From the NCBI GenBank assembly GCA_024195585.1, contig SWBL01000063.1, positions 112,969-176,968 of the forward strand: 64,000 nucleotides of DNA. The letters are read 5' to 3'. The notes beneath the pieces were generated by a model that was given only the letters and a program-made list of their open reading frames with translations, had not been told where the DNA came from and searched no databases. Every line of letters starts with the position of its first letter. The stretch's first letter is position 1. The position numbers were made by a program, and so were the translations under genes. Source of the DNA: Aureobasidium sp. EXF-3400. Lineage: Eukaryota; Ascomycota; Dothideomycetes; Dothideales; Saccotheciaceae. This document shows, piece by piece, positions 46,601 through 55,888 of the stretch.

Positions 46601-49600
46601 ACCTGGCGAGATCACTATCCATGACACCAAGGTAACTTACCCCTTGGGTGAGCGTGATGCTAAGTTCCCTGGTCCCTTGAACAAGGGCAAATCCAAGAAG
46701 AAGGAAGTCCTCACTTGGATCACTGGCAAGATTGAAGACCTTGAGAAGGCGAATGAAGACACTCTTCATGACTTCGGCATGCCTGTTCAGACCAAGAAGC
46801 GCGTTGAAGAAAAGGTCATACTTTGGAAAATGGTCAAGCTTCTGCTTGAGCACGACAATAAGATCGAGGGCAACACTTCTGCAGAGGATGCTGCTCGAAA
46901 GATTCTTTTGCCCAACTTCACACAATCGGAAGAGCCCGTCGAAGATGTTGCTGATGACAAATCATCCGGCCTATCTACTGAGCCTGTCAACGCAAAGGCT
47001 TTAGCGCAGATTCGCAGACATCTTCTCGCAGGTGATCGTGAAAAGGCTGTCTGGTATGCAACAGAGCAAAAGCTGTGGTCTCACGCTTTGCTTATTGCAT
47101 CGGTCGCCGGTCCCGAGGTCTGGAAGCAGGTTGTCCAAGAATATGTTCGTTCTCAAGTCAAGGACGCTGGAGAGAATTCTCAATCACTGGCAGCCCTGTA
47201 TGAAGTCTTCGCCGGAAACTGGGAAGAGAGTATCGATGAGCTTGTGCCACCATCAGCTCGTGCTGGGTTCCAAATGATCAGCAAGGCAGGGCCGAGTGCG
47301 AAGAATCCTCTGGATGGACTTGATCAGTGGCGCGAAACGTTGTGCCTCATTATCAGCAACAGAAGCAATAACGATGTTCAAGCAATCTCGGCTCTGGGCA
47401 AACTTCTTTCCAGCTATGGTCGCAGCGAGGCAGCTCATACTTGCTATCTCTTCGCCAAAGCCTCGGCTCATCTAGGTGGTGCTGACGATGAGAAGTCAGA
47501 CTTCGTACTGCTCGGTGCCGACCACAAGAACCAGGCTCAAGAGCTCTCCGACTTGGATGCAATCCTTCTGACCGAGGTTTACGAGCTTTGTGTATCTCTT
47601 GCACCTGCCCCCGGAACATCGCCTACTCTTCACCACCTCCAAGCATTCAAATACCAACACGCTCAGATACTTACAGAGCACGGTTTGCGTAGTGAAGCAC
47701 TCGCATACTGTGATGCGATCATGGCTTCCTTCAAAGCATCAACCCGCCTTTCGCCATACTACCACCCTGCACTGTTGAGCTGTGTAGATGACTTGCACAG
47801 GTGTCTATCGCAAGCACCCCAGGCCAGTGCTTCTGGAGGCTGGATCCCCAAGCCGTCCATGGACAAAGTGTCTGGTAGTATGTGGAAGCGCTTCAATACC
47901 TTCGTTGCGGGTGATGATGACGATGATAAAAAGTCGCACGGTTCGACTGGTGGTGAAGGCGCTCCTGCAGGACCCTTTGGTGGTATCACTGGTGAGACAC
48001 CGACAGTCAGCCGTTCAGCTTCGACGACGGATCTGTATGGAGCAATGTCAATGGGTGGCAGCATGTCTTCTGCACCCGGTGCTGGATCATCGAACCGATA
48101 CGCACCTCCTATGCAGCATGGAGGTGCTTCAGCTTCACGCTATGCTCCAAGTAGTTCAAGCGCATATGCCCCAAGCAGAGGTTCAATGGAGTCGTCTCGT
48201 TCCCATGAGCAGGAAAGACCTGGTACAGGCTACAGCAGTCTTGTTTCCCCCACCACAGCCGCACCTCCGCCCGTTCAGCGTGCTAGTAGCACACCATTCG
48301 GAGCGTACTTGCCGCAACAGGGCGGAGAGAACCAGCAAGCACAGTCCTCACTTGGCGTTCCTCGCCCAGAAGCATCCCGTGCTGTTTCAGACTATCGCGT
48401 GCAGTACAGCCAGCCACCTTCGAGACGCGAGTCTGTTCAATCTGGTTACGGTTCTGAGCCTCGATCAAGTCTCGATCAAGGCAGACCAGCGTACAACTAT
48501 CAGCCTGATACCTCCAGACAATCTCCCTACCAGCCTAGCTCGTACACTCCACTCTCGCCGATCTACGGAGACAATGGTGCCGAAGCAGAAACCGAACAGT
48601 CTTCGTTCGAAGCTCCCACACAGTCGCCGTATGAGCCTTCCGAGTCCACCCCCGTGCAGGAGCCCCAATTCTCTGGCTACACTCCCACGGCTCCTTCTGA
48701 AGAGACGACAAGCTTTGGATATGAACCTCCCTCATCTTACGAGCCGCCTTCGTCTTATGAGCCGCCGTCGTATGATCCTGAGTCTTCCTACGAGCCTCCA
48801 TCGTCGTACGAGCCGCCTTCAGATGAGCCCCAGATGTCCGATGAACCACAAGCATCCTCTTATGCCCCTCCCTCGTACGAACCGCCTTCGTCATACGAGC
48901 CGCCAACTGGCCCATCGGCATACGAACCTCCCACATCCAGCTACCAGCCATATGAGCCGGAACCTGATCCGGAAGGCGCAGATGAACAAGTCCAAGAACA
49001 GCCAAAGAAGAAGAACTTCATGGATGATGAAGACGATGACGAGATCATTCGCCGTGCCGCCGCTCTCAAGAAATCAGCAGACGACAAAGCAGCAGACGAA
49101 GCGTTCCGCAAAGCTGCTGAGGAGGATGCAAAGCGGGATGACAAGACTGGCGCAGCAGGAGACAAAAAAGGCTGGTTCGGTGGTTGGTTTGGCAAGAAAG
49201 ACCCCAACGCTCAACCGGGACCCATCAGAGCCAAACTCGGCGAGCAGAGTTCGTTCTACTACGATCCCGATCTCAAGAAATGGGTCAACAAGAAGGGAGG
49301 CGCTGAAGCTGCCACTCCCTCTGCTGCTACACCCCCGCCACCCAAGGGACCAAGCAGAAGCGCCAGTGGTGCTGCACCACCGGCTGGCCCACCCATGTCT
49401 GGTCCACCATCTCGCGCCATGACACCCGCAAGTGGTCCACCCTCTGGCCCGCCATCCATGGCTGCATCGCCCGCTACACCACAAACTGGTTTCCCCTCTG
49501 CCTCTGCACCTCCACCGCTAGGAGGTATGGCTGGAGGACCACCTGGCTCTGCGCCTCCCTCTCGTCCTGCAACTAGTATGAGCAACGCGAGTAGTATTGA

Positions 49601-49697
49601 TGATCTACTGGGTTCGATGGGACCAAGAAAGGCGGGAGGCACTGCAAAGTCTAAGAAGAGAGGAGGAAGATATGTTGATGTGATGGCTAAGCCTTGA
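43674..49697 (+). CDS. SEC16: COPII coat assembly protein Sec16
   Basis: This single-exon gene of 2007 aa encodes the ER exit-site scaffold that gathers COPII coat proteins on the ER membrane. The first 900 residues are acidic then Pro/Ser/Gln-rich and disordered. The central conserved domain starts at about 935 with ERYKGCPVFKWG and continues through TWITGKIEDLEKANEDTLHDF. The Sec13-binding/Sec16 C-terminal domain follows at about 1110 with IRRHLLAGDREKAVWYATEQ and KLWSHALLIAS, to about 1400. The tail has Tyr-Glu-Pro-Pro repeats (about 1680-1750; SYEPPSSYEPPS units), a charged coil (DDEIIRRAAALKKSADDKAADEAF) and KGWFGGWFGKKD. Proline-rich ends close the protein. Size and domain order fit filamentous-fungal Sec16. 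No introns were seen despite the length. Confidence 0.93.
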   Translation: MSDDTHHSSWHPALRSHNSTNDVPIATSQQPSAPADHDDADFFDQIPANHSQSAAEECVPGHSTEDSAAETAPLAFEEPIFATESAGASVPFEEEALEETQLEEPVHAESPELIPEPTHDLLENAFHAPDQEVHESHLLPILEPEQETSQDSHRSAVEEAFGSLDKEEEEHIRETYEYQGQTTAADDAVDESDDAPLMQDEETLPTPGFATDAPAINAHDVPFEPFHQDPSAIAAAEEHVYEMSTEDPSSAARDKDELDTESQTLDDPSVEAATISEPSQALEEANETLRQVAEEPIEEPFQVQAQSSAAFEWGDEDQTEDFGAVVGVVPPEENSVDLDNMAAGSGLVASQATALTQALQEQQAEEVTHTEGEKPEEDLAAMWSAALDDDDFLDDNAVDPSGFFVDDDGEGFLDDFDTTPAQPDSILSPGQVLSPGIAPVLDAQGNTVGFTKLGGPQEQINAPANPYSPAAQQSNPYLTPALSSVPLYNQQQQPVRPALNNAQSFADKSKGGYSSPYDLPEDIVQPRRRAAAAAPPTQSSAPPPPPRSSSMQSIPPNAPPPFSRSATAAPSATIASPPMNQTPSVATLPPKPATASGANRSASGFFEELPMVPKPRNRPYTPAVTGPSPAQGPAQTPPQGPPIRPPSRPVMPPSAASSNYGLANFRQPEKLPLLPDTQAVPQQLEPPQQTGPPASSRYSPAAPQQASSTAASPATGRFSPMPPPAPAANSRYSPAPQAQAQAQNKYATMPASTPVSRPVQPFAPRTSSPLAFHEKPAAAEMPPPPVRAVSYQPPPPVRQMSGLADGFETPPRRDSNTLDHTFSQSYASPPRANPYAPMASPESRISQPYAAANAPAPSDTFSPPKRSKTQSPGTVMKGPLRAMTQIDRPTSAAGNITSPTLLQRQDVRAALPPARQQFSSDLNFTVPQDERAQDPLERYKGCPVFKWGPSGSLVSTFPKQAPFYAAGHAIPTIKCTPGEITIHDTKVTYPLGERDAKFPGPLNKGKSKKKEVLTWITGKIEDLEKANEDTLHDFGMPVQTKKRVEEKVILWKMVKLLLEHDNKIEGNTSAEDAARKILLPNFTQSEEPVEDVADDKSSGLSTEPVNAKALAQIRRHLLAGDREKAVWYATEQKLWSHALLIASVAGPEVWKQVVQEYVRSQVKDAGENSQSLAALYEVFAGNWEESIDELVPPSARAGFQMISKAGPSAKNPLDGLDQWRETLCLIISNRSNNDVQAISALGKLLSSYGRSEAAHTCYLFAKASAHLGGADDEKSDFVLLGADHKNQAQELSDLDAILLTEVYELCVSLAPAPGTSPTLHHLQAFKYQHAQILTEHGLRSEALAYCDAIMASFKASTRLSPYYHPALLSCVDDLHRCLSQAPQASASGGWIPKPSMDKVSGSMWKRFNTFVAGDDDDDKKSHGSTGGEGAPAGPFGGITGETPTVSRSASTTDLYGAMSMGGSMSSAPGAGSSNRYAPPMQHGGASASRYAPSSSSAYAPSRGSMESSRSHEQERPGTGYSSLVSPTTAAPPPVQRASSTPFGAYLPQQGGENQQAQSSLGVPRPEASRAVSDYRVQYSQPPSRRESVQSGYGSEPRSSLDQGRPAYNYQPDTSRQSPYQPSSYTPLSPIYGDNGAEAETEQSSFEAPTQSPYEPSESTPVQEPQFSGYTPTAPSEETTSFGYEPPSSYEPPSSYEPPSYDPESSYEPPSSYEPPSDEPQMSDEPQASSYAPPSYEPPSSYEPPTGPSAYEPPTSSYQPYEPEPDPEGADEQVQEQPKKKNFMDDEDDDEIIRRAAALKKSADDKAADEAFRKAAEEDAKRDDKTGAAGDKKGWFGGWFGKKDPNAQPGPIRAKLGEQSSFYYDPDLKKWVNKKGGAEAATPSAATPPPPKGPSRSASGAAPPAGPPMSGPPSRAMTPASGPPSGPPSMAASPATPQTGFPSASAPPPLGGMAGGPPGSAPPSRPATSMSNASSIDDLLGSMGPRKAGGTAKSKKRGGRYVDVMAKP
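48720..48960 (+). repeat. SEC16: Tyr-Glu-Pro-Pro minisatellite within SEC16
   Basis: Short degenerate repeats encode SYEPPS-type units, at least nine copies with variants (YDPES, DEPQ). Codons vary (TCTTACGAGCCGCC, TCGTACGAGCCGCC), so amino acids are conserved better than bases. Likely a flexible binding segment. Confidence 0.8.
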
Positions 49698-50015
49698 TTT
49701 GGTGGTTTTGGTTTGTTGTAAAGGGTTGGTTTTCGTTGTTTGTACGACTATGATATGTAACAATGCATTAGGCTTTGATTGTTATTTGTATTGATATGTT
49801 CATTCCATTCACTTTGGTTTTCTTCGATAAGCTAAGCATATGAACGACGATAGTATACTGTATGTGGAAGGCCTCAACTCTCCGTAACACAAGGTCACGA
49901 TCAATCTTGTCAACTCGAGAATCCGGATTCAATGTCCAATTTCTCAATTTGCGCCAGCGATCTTCATCATTTTGGTCCCCATCTCCACTATGATCAAGAA
50001 CAGTCTTTGCGTCAG
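49698..50015. other. Convergent intergenic region
   Basis: This 318-bp segment lies between the stops of SEC16 (plus) and the second Zn2Cys6 gene (minus), with T/G-rich 3' UTR sequence (GGTTTTGGTTTGTTGTAAAGGG). No gene. Confidence 0.55.
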
Positions 50016-51719
50016 TCAATCCCCGACCATCCTGAGACCCTGTAGAACGCGTTCGACACATCTTCTTGCCTCTGATATCAGTACTTGGTCTGCTGGTAGA
50101 GCAATACCGGTAAGCACCTTTTGTTCAAGTCTTGCATCTGTCGTCCATTCGAGCGAAAGCAAGGACAGATTGCGAAGATACTGCTGACATATCCACGATA
50201 GCTGGCCGTTCTTCAGTAATAGCTCGGACGTGGAGTTTGCGGTGAAGAGGAAGAAAGCTACTAGTTGTGTGAGATTGCCCATGATAAGCCACACGCCTTG
50301 AGCAATAGCATGGCTTCTGTGGTCTGCGCTTGACTCTAGCCCTTTCAACTCGGCATGTCGGGTTTTGATATCGTGGAGTTCGCGTTTGTCGTGGCAGGTA
50401 GGGAAAGTCCAGGCTGGATCGTCGAAATCTACTACTGTGCCCACTTTGGTCCTGTTGCCGAGGAAGAAGGGCACAGAGGCGCAAAAGCCATCGACGAGCC
50501 ATTGGATGCGGTTTGCTAGCATGTCTTTGGTTATTTCTGACTGATTGCCATCGAGAATGGACCGCTCTCCGTGCCGATTGATTAGTTGCAAAGACAAGAT
50601 TGAAAGAGTTAATCTATAGCTTCGCCAGATGTTGATGAGTCTGGCAGCGCGGATGGAGGTGTACACATGGCATGCTCCTTCATAGGTCTGAATTGGAGGG
50701 GAAACCACTTCTTGAGACGTCCAGCCGAATGGACCCCATGATTGTGAGACTTGCTCTTCCCAAAGGACCAGACTTGCGTCAAGCTCTTGAATATCACTTA
50801 AGAGGGTTGTTAACGCTGGAGATGGTAAAGCGAGATCGGAATCAGTATTTGGCGTTCCTAAAATGCCATCGGCGCGGAACTGAACATCGGCGACTCTGAT
50901 ACCTAGGATGTCGAATCGGATATCGGCTTCCATTGAGGTAGAATTGATGACTGAGCTCCAATAGCACAGCTCGGCATGAACTCGACGATGCTCACGGATG
51001 GCTGCTGCGACCTCGACATGCAGGATATAAGCCACAAACTGGTTGGCGAGATGCGACCAAGACTCTGGAGGTCCGAAACCTCTCACTAATGCGAGTGCAC
51101 CTAGATGATGCACGATTGTGGCTTTGCTGGAATCAAACAAGGACTCAAAGCTGGAGTGAAACTGCAAAGTAAGTGTCGCCAATAGTGTAATGTCGTTTTT
51201 TCTCTTATCCTCCACCTGGATATCGTTGGATAGTTTCCAGATAGCCTGACCTAGGACTCTGGCTACCCTTTTCTCAGTCATCCCTCCCATACGCCATCTC
51301 GAGTATATTGACATGGCAAGCGCAGAGACGGCCATAGCAGCAGACGAATCCTGAGAATTACTCGAGAATGCGGGCTTAAAGAGACCGAAAAGTCCAGCAT
51401 TCGGTGCTCCATCTTGTTCAGGATTGATCATATAGTGACGGTGGAAGAAACTGATCGCTTGGGTTTCTCGGTCATCTACCAGAGGTTTCGTTGGTGTTGT
51501 CGAGGCCCAGATTCTGCGTTGTAGCTCTGTGCATTCGTGACGCGCAGCGACAGTCTGTGTCATATCTACGAATCGAATTTCGGGCGCCTTGGTTGGCTTG
51601 GTCCATATGCAATGGACAGATGCTTTGATACATCGCGAGCAGGAAGGCTTCGTTTCGTCGCATTTGATTTTCCTTCTCTTGCATGTCAAGCAGGCATAGG
51701 ACCGTCCAGAGTTGACCAT
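50016..51719 (-). CDS. Zn2Cys6 transcription factor
   Basis: This single-exon gene gives 567 aa from ATG 51719; the open frame continues upstream to a TTG at 51749. The zinc cluster occupies residues 10-37: ACLTCKRRKIKCDETKPSC and then SRCIKASVHC with normal spacing. The rest is a helical regulatory domain: AISFFHRHYMI, LATLTLQFHSSFESLF, ALALVRGFGPPES and FVAYILHVEVAAAIREHRR. This is the pattern of Fungal_trans_2/C6 regulators that act on metabolic genes. No target cluster is evident nearby: SEC16 and a 3.2 kb gene-free stretch flank it. The regulatory input is unknown. Confidence 0.87.
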   Translation of the reverse strand: MVNSGRSYACLTCKRRKIKCDETKPSCSRCIKASVHCIWTKPTKAPEIRFVDMTQTVAARHECTELQRRIWASTTPTKPLVDDRETQAISFFHRHYMINPEQDGAPNAGLFGLFKPAFSSNSQDSSAAMAVSALAMSIYSRWRMGGMTEKRVARVLGQAIWKLSNDIQVEDKRKNDITLLATLTLQFHSSFESLFDSSKATIVHHLGALALVRGFGPPESWSHLANQFVAYILHVEVAAAIREHRRVHAELCYWSSVINSTSMEADIRFDILGIRVADVQFRADGILGTPNTDSDLALPSPALTTLLSDIQELDASLVLWEEQVSQSWGPFGWTSQEVVSPPIQTYEGACHVYTSIRAARLINIWRSYRLTLSILSLQLINRHGERSILDGNQSEITKDMLANRIQWLVDGFCASVPFFLGNRTKVGTVVDFDDPAWTFPTCHDKRELHDIKTRHAELKGLESSADHRSHAIAQGVWLIMGNLTQLVAFFLFTANSTSELLLKNGQLSWICQQYLRNLSLLSLEWTTDARLEQKVLTGIALPADQVLISEARRCVERVLQGLRMVGD

Positions 51720-54700
51720 GATGAGCGTATCGATGCCAGCAAGCCGCAAGCTTTGACCGCCAGGAGGCGATGAAATCCGATCAGATCGTGTCCGAGCACG
51801 TTGTAGGGCAAGAGATGGTACGTCGAGTTATTCAAGGTACAGAACGCAGATGTGTGGAGCTGAAGCAGAGTAGAATACAGTCGACAGGACTGGGGGGACC
51901 GCTGCCGACTAGGCAAAAGTCGCTATGTATTCCCATTTGTGGTGTACAGGCAAACCTGCGGGGTTGCAAGCTTGTCTGCTGGACTTTGCCCAGGGAATCC
52001 TTCAGCTCGAAGTTGACCGGTAGGCTTGAGATATGTTCGAGAATGACGGACTCAACCGCCTATAGATGTCCTACCGTCGACATGCGGGGAAACGATAGCC
52101 GGGATGTTGGTACTTTCAAGATCGATCGGCCCTATCCAGTGAGACAGCTTACAGGCACCACTGACCTCTTCTGTATTAGGGTCGATCACAAGCCAGATAC
52201 AATCCTGACTGCATAATTATGTATGTTGTGAGAAGGAGTCTCATTCACTTGTCGCGCCGTGAGCCACGGATTTCGCATCATGGTTTGGGACTTGACAGAC
52301 ATTGACGACGACGAAGCAGTGCCGTCATGCTGCCGCAGTGGAAGACAGATATCTGGTCGCTGAATGCGCACGGAAGCGGACGCGATGTTGTGCGGCATGT
52401 TGGAGAGGTCGCAGTCTCCCACTGGAGCTTGAATTTTTCGGTTAGACGCCGGCGTTCGAATTCTAGTAGGCCTGCCATTCGCACCAACGACGAACTCAGA
52501 CCAAAGGCAGATCATTCAAGTTAGCTCACAAAGAACAATACGTCAAGCAGAGTCGCGAAATTCTTATGTACAGACTCGCTCGATCAATTTAGGTGTATGC
52601 AGTTAAGCGATCTCAAAACGAGTCCCCACGTAGAAGGCAGCCGCCTCAAGCACAGTTTACTGCTCTCAAAATCACGATCACTGCGGAGCACGACCGCATT
52701 GCCCAAACCTGACAGAATTAAGCGCAAAAGATGGAACTTCCATCCACTGGTCCTTAGACCTATCTCACAGGCGTCTTATCTTGTTCTGGAGAAGAGGAAC
52801 ATCAATCGTGGTAAAAACTGTCTTTGCTGCCATCACAACCCTGCCGAACACGATTTCGGATGTGGTGCTTGGAACAGCCCGCTCACTTCCGATCGACGTT
52901 GCTAACAGCGATGACCGGGACGTTGCAGACTATGTTTAGTATGGTACATCGTTCCTGACGGATCTGTTACTAACACATCGCAGATCAGATCTTGGACATC
53001 ATTGCTCCTTTGTGCATTGCTCACATCTTTACTCTATGCAGTGATGATCTACTTGCAGCTATCAATTGCAGGGTTTGGCAGATGAACTGACATCAACTTC
53101 ATGTCGCAATGAACAAAATCCCTCACTGAGAACGAAGAATAACTGATCACCCTTGGTGTGTGGGAAGACAGGCAGGACGTCATTCTCTCAGACGAAAATG
53201 TCTTCGAGTGAGAGCCATTGACTCGCAGTGTTGAGAGTCGCAACTTTGGAAGCCAACGGCAAAGGATGAAAGGACGCATGAACGTTTGCAAGCACTGATC
53301 CAGGGACTCCATGTGCGAGGGGAGGATCTACCATAAACGAGCACGTTCAGGAAAGAGAGAGCTCACGGACTGACTCGAATTGAGTTCTACACAGCCTGTT
53401 TGCTTCCTGGAGCTTGACACATCGAAGGGACCATTCGGTGCTACCCGACCATACGGCTAACGGGACGTGCTTTCGCAGAAGTGGTTATCTCCTTCTGGCA
53501 TCTGATCATCAACCTCTAAAGGATCTGGTGAAACTTGAGACAAGATTCGATCAACAGCTGTGGCTTGACCTCTAGCCAGATGCAGGCGATGCATGCTTTG
53601 CGACATTCGTGGCTTGGCTGGGGTAATCTTGAGCCTGCACCGCCTGAGTCGTCTTACTTCCTGCAGCGTTGATCAGTATGACAGCTCAAAGGCACACGCT
53701 TTCAAAATGCGAGAACAGATTGAGAGTGGCCGTTCATGATGCTTCCATCGTCCAAGGAGTGCGAGAATTCTCAATCACTCTTGACGTCTCCAATCCTCAG
53801 CGTGATTTTGGTCCATCTCTGGATTGAACCTACCTTCTGAATTACTACTACCTGCAGACCAGGTGGACATTGAACGCATGAGTCACGTAGAACTTTGACC
53901 CTCGCTGCGGGTCCATGGTGATTTGGATTCCCATGGTTGAGGGTAAGGTTCGGAGATCGCCAGAGCCGTGCCGACCCACAAGATCGTCAGTGGCTGACCA
54001 AGCGGGATTTTTTCTCACCATCTCCACCGTTCATCCGCTCAGGGAGCTTCTCCCCTACTGAACATTTAGCCCATGACAGGGTACACGATGTTGATGAAAG
54101 TTGCAAGAGGTGAGCTGTGCTCGAACGACGTATTCGCGGAAAGTGTAGCGTAACGACTCCGAGTTGGAAATCGCGCCTGACAATGCGTACACAACACGAA
54201 CGTCGTCCTGATATTCAGCACACCGCATTGAGTCAACGCCTGACTCGAGACTCAGGAGCGGTAGGCCCCTATGTGACTCAGTTGACACAAGGCTGTAAGG
54301 TTGATCGACTCATCAATCACTGGCACCGAGCATCCTGTGGCTTAACGTTTGCAGAGATCGTCAAGCTCAGGATTGGCATGACTTCGCTGCACAGAGAAAC
54401 GCAAGCTTTTCTGACTCTTACGATATCACTTCAGGGTCTGATTCCCTGATTTATGACGATCACCAAGCAGATCTGAGCTTCCGGATGTGGACCACTCGAA
54501 TTGGAATCTTGAGCAACCCCGCAATGCATGTCCCTGATTAGGACTACTTTGCTCGCAAGGACCCGAAGACAGCCTGCGCTGCATGAGAAGACCACACGTG
54601 GGTGACCAAGGCCAAGACTCTCCAGATGATCTTTTCTATACCAAGTTTAAGCCACCAAAAGTGATCAACCAGAAACACCACTCCTTGAGCAGCTCTACCA

Positions 54701-54934
54701 CATTCTGTTGAGCAGATGTATGATGATCTCCTGGTGGACTGTCAACGGCCTTGAGAATCACGACATGGAGGATTCACAAGGTGTCTTCTAAGTACTGGAC
54801 ATGACTGCTGGACACGACCACTGACCAGATATAAAGTCGACCATGATTCCACTTCAACTACATCCTCATCATCACAACCAGCTTCTCATTCAAGCATCCA
54901 ATCTTCAACAACAACTTCTACTTCACTCTTCAAG
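51720..54934. other. Long gene-free region before the second Kex2-repeat gene
   Basis: In 3.2 kb I find no convincing gene. A 148-codon ATG frame at 51770 lacks protein-like composition and would start 50 bp from the regulator start. The right end is the promoter of the secreted repeat protein, with a CACGTGGG motif at 54595-54602 and TATAAAG at 54830-54836. Composition is not strikingly AT-rich, so heavy RIP is not obvious. Confidence 0.5.
54830..54836 (+). promoter_or_regulatory. TATA box of the second Kex2-repeat gene
   Basis: TATAAAG lies 99-105 bp before the ATG and is followed by a C/A/T-rich leader (CATCCTCATCATCACAACC; AACAACAACTTCTACTTCAC). Confidence 0.55.
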
Positions 54935-55888
54935 ATGAGATTCTCCACTGCTTTCGCCCTTTCCAGCATGGCTTTCACTGCCATGGCTGCTCCTGTCCCT
55001 CAAGACTCAGCCGTCGCTGCTCCTGGCCTCCTCCAAGATCTATCACCTGAGGTTGCTGCACTCCTCGCATCTCTCGGCCTTGGTGGCCTTTCTCCCTCAG
55101 TTGGCGCTGTCGTCGACACCCTCGGTGAAGATCTCAAGAAGCGCCAGAGCCTTCTTCAGGACCTCTCACCTGAGGTTGTTGATTTGCTCAACCGCCTTGG
55201 CCTCAGCGGTCTCTCTCCACCTGTTGGCGATGTCGTTGACACCCTCGGCAAGGATCTCAAGAAGCGTCAAAGCCTGCTCCAAGATCTCTCTCCCGAAGTC
55301 GTAGACCTCCTCAACCGCCTTGGCCTCAGTGGCCTCAGCCCTCCCGTCGGTGACGTTGTCGACACCCTTGGAGAGGACCTCAAGAAGCGCCAAAGCCTGC
55401 TCCAGGACCTGTCTCCCGAGGTTGTCGACCTTCTCAACAGACTCGGCCTCAGTGGCCTCAGCCCTCCCGTTGGTGATGTTGTCGACACCCTTGGCAAGGA
55501 CCTCAAGAAGCGTCAGAGCCTGCTCCAAGATCTTTCACCCGAGGTTGTCGACCTCCTTAACAGACTCGGCCTGAGCGGTCTTTCTCCTCCTGTTGGTGAT
55601 GTTGTCGACACCCTCGGCAAGGATCTCAAGAAGCGCCAGGCTCCCGGTCTTCTCGAGGATCTCTCTCCCGAGGTCGCTGCACTCCTTGCTTCTCTCGGTC
55701 TCGGTGGTCTTGCTCCCCCTGTTGGTGGCGTCGTCGACACCCTCGGTAAGGACCTCAAGAAGCGCCAGGCTCCCGGCCTTCTCGAAGATCTATCTCCCGA
55801 AGTCGCTGCACTCCTTGCATCCCTCGGCCTTGTTGCTCCCGCCGCCCCTGTCGGCGCCGTTGTCGCCACCGTCGGCCAGGATGTGTAA
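54935..55888 (+). CDS. Secreted Kex2-processed repeat protein 2
   Basis: This single-exon gene of 317 aa has a signal peptide (MRFSTAFALSSMAFTAMA, then APVPQDSAVAA). Seven units follow, six of them ending in Lys-Lys-Arg. Units 2-5 are 41 residues (QSLLQDLSPEVVDLLNRLGL then SGLSPPVGDVVDTLG(K/E)DLKKR) and almost identical in protein. Units 1, 6 and 7 are variants with AALLASLGLGG in place of VDLLNRLGLSG, and 6-7 begin QAPGLLED. Unit 7 lacks a processing site. Each peptide is likely an amphipathic helix with a short proline turn. Kex2 cutting would release at least five near-identical peptides per precursor, most starting with Gln, which can cyclise to pyroglutamate. There is no cysteine or aromatic residue in the repeats. 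Design matches Kex2-processed repeat proteins. Function unknown. Confidence 0.88.
   Translation: MRFSTAFALSSMAFTAMAAPVPQDSAVAAPGLLQDLSPEVAALLASLGLGGLSPSVGAVVDTLGEDLKKRQSLLQDLSPEVVDLLNRLGLSGLSPPVGDVVDTLGKDLKKRQSLLQDLSPEVVDLLNRLGLSGLSPPVGDVVDTLGEDLKKRQSLLQDLSPEVVDLLNRLGLSGLSPPVGDVVDTLGKDLKKRQSLLQDLSPEVVDLLNRLGLSGLSPPVGDVVDTLGKDLKKRQAPGLLEDLSPEVAALLASLGLGGLAPPVGGVVDTLGKDLKKRQAPGLLEDLSPEVAALLASLGLVAPAAPVGAVVATVGQDV
55145..55765 (+). repeat. Tandem 123-bp coding repeats (five units)
   Basis: Units lie at 55145-55267, 55268-55390, 55391-55513 and 55514-55636 (123 bp each) and 55637-55765 (129 bp). The preceding and following segments are diverged units. Units with nearly identical protein differ at many synonymous sites, so the peptide sequence seems to be under selection, not just copied recently. 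Confidence 0.88.

Noticed and set aside
47788..49422. 544-codon frame inside SEC16 in another frame
   Set aside because: Shadow frame of Ser/Pro/Arg-rich SEC16 tail; the SEC16 frame has clear domains.
51770..52216. 148-codon ATG frame on the plus strand
   Set aside because: It would start 50 bp from the divergent regulator start, and its composition and lack of motifs suggest chance.
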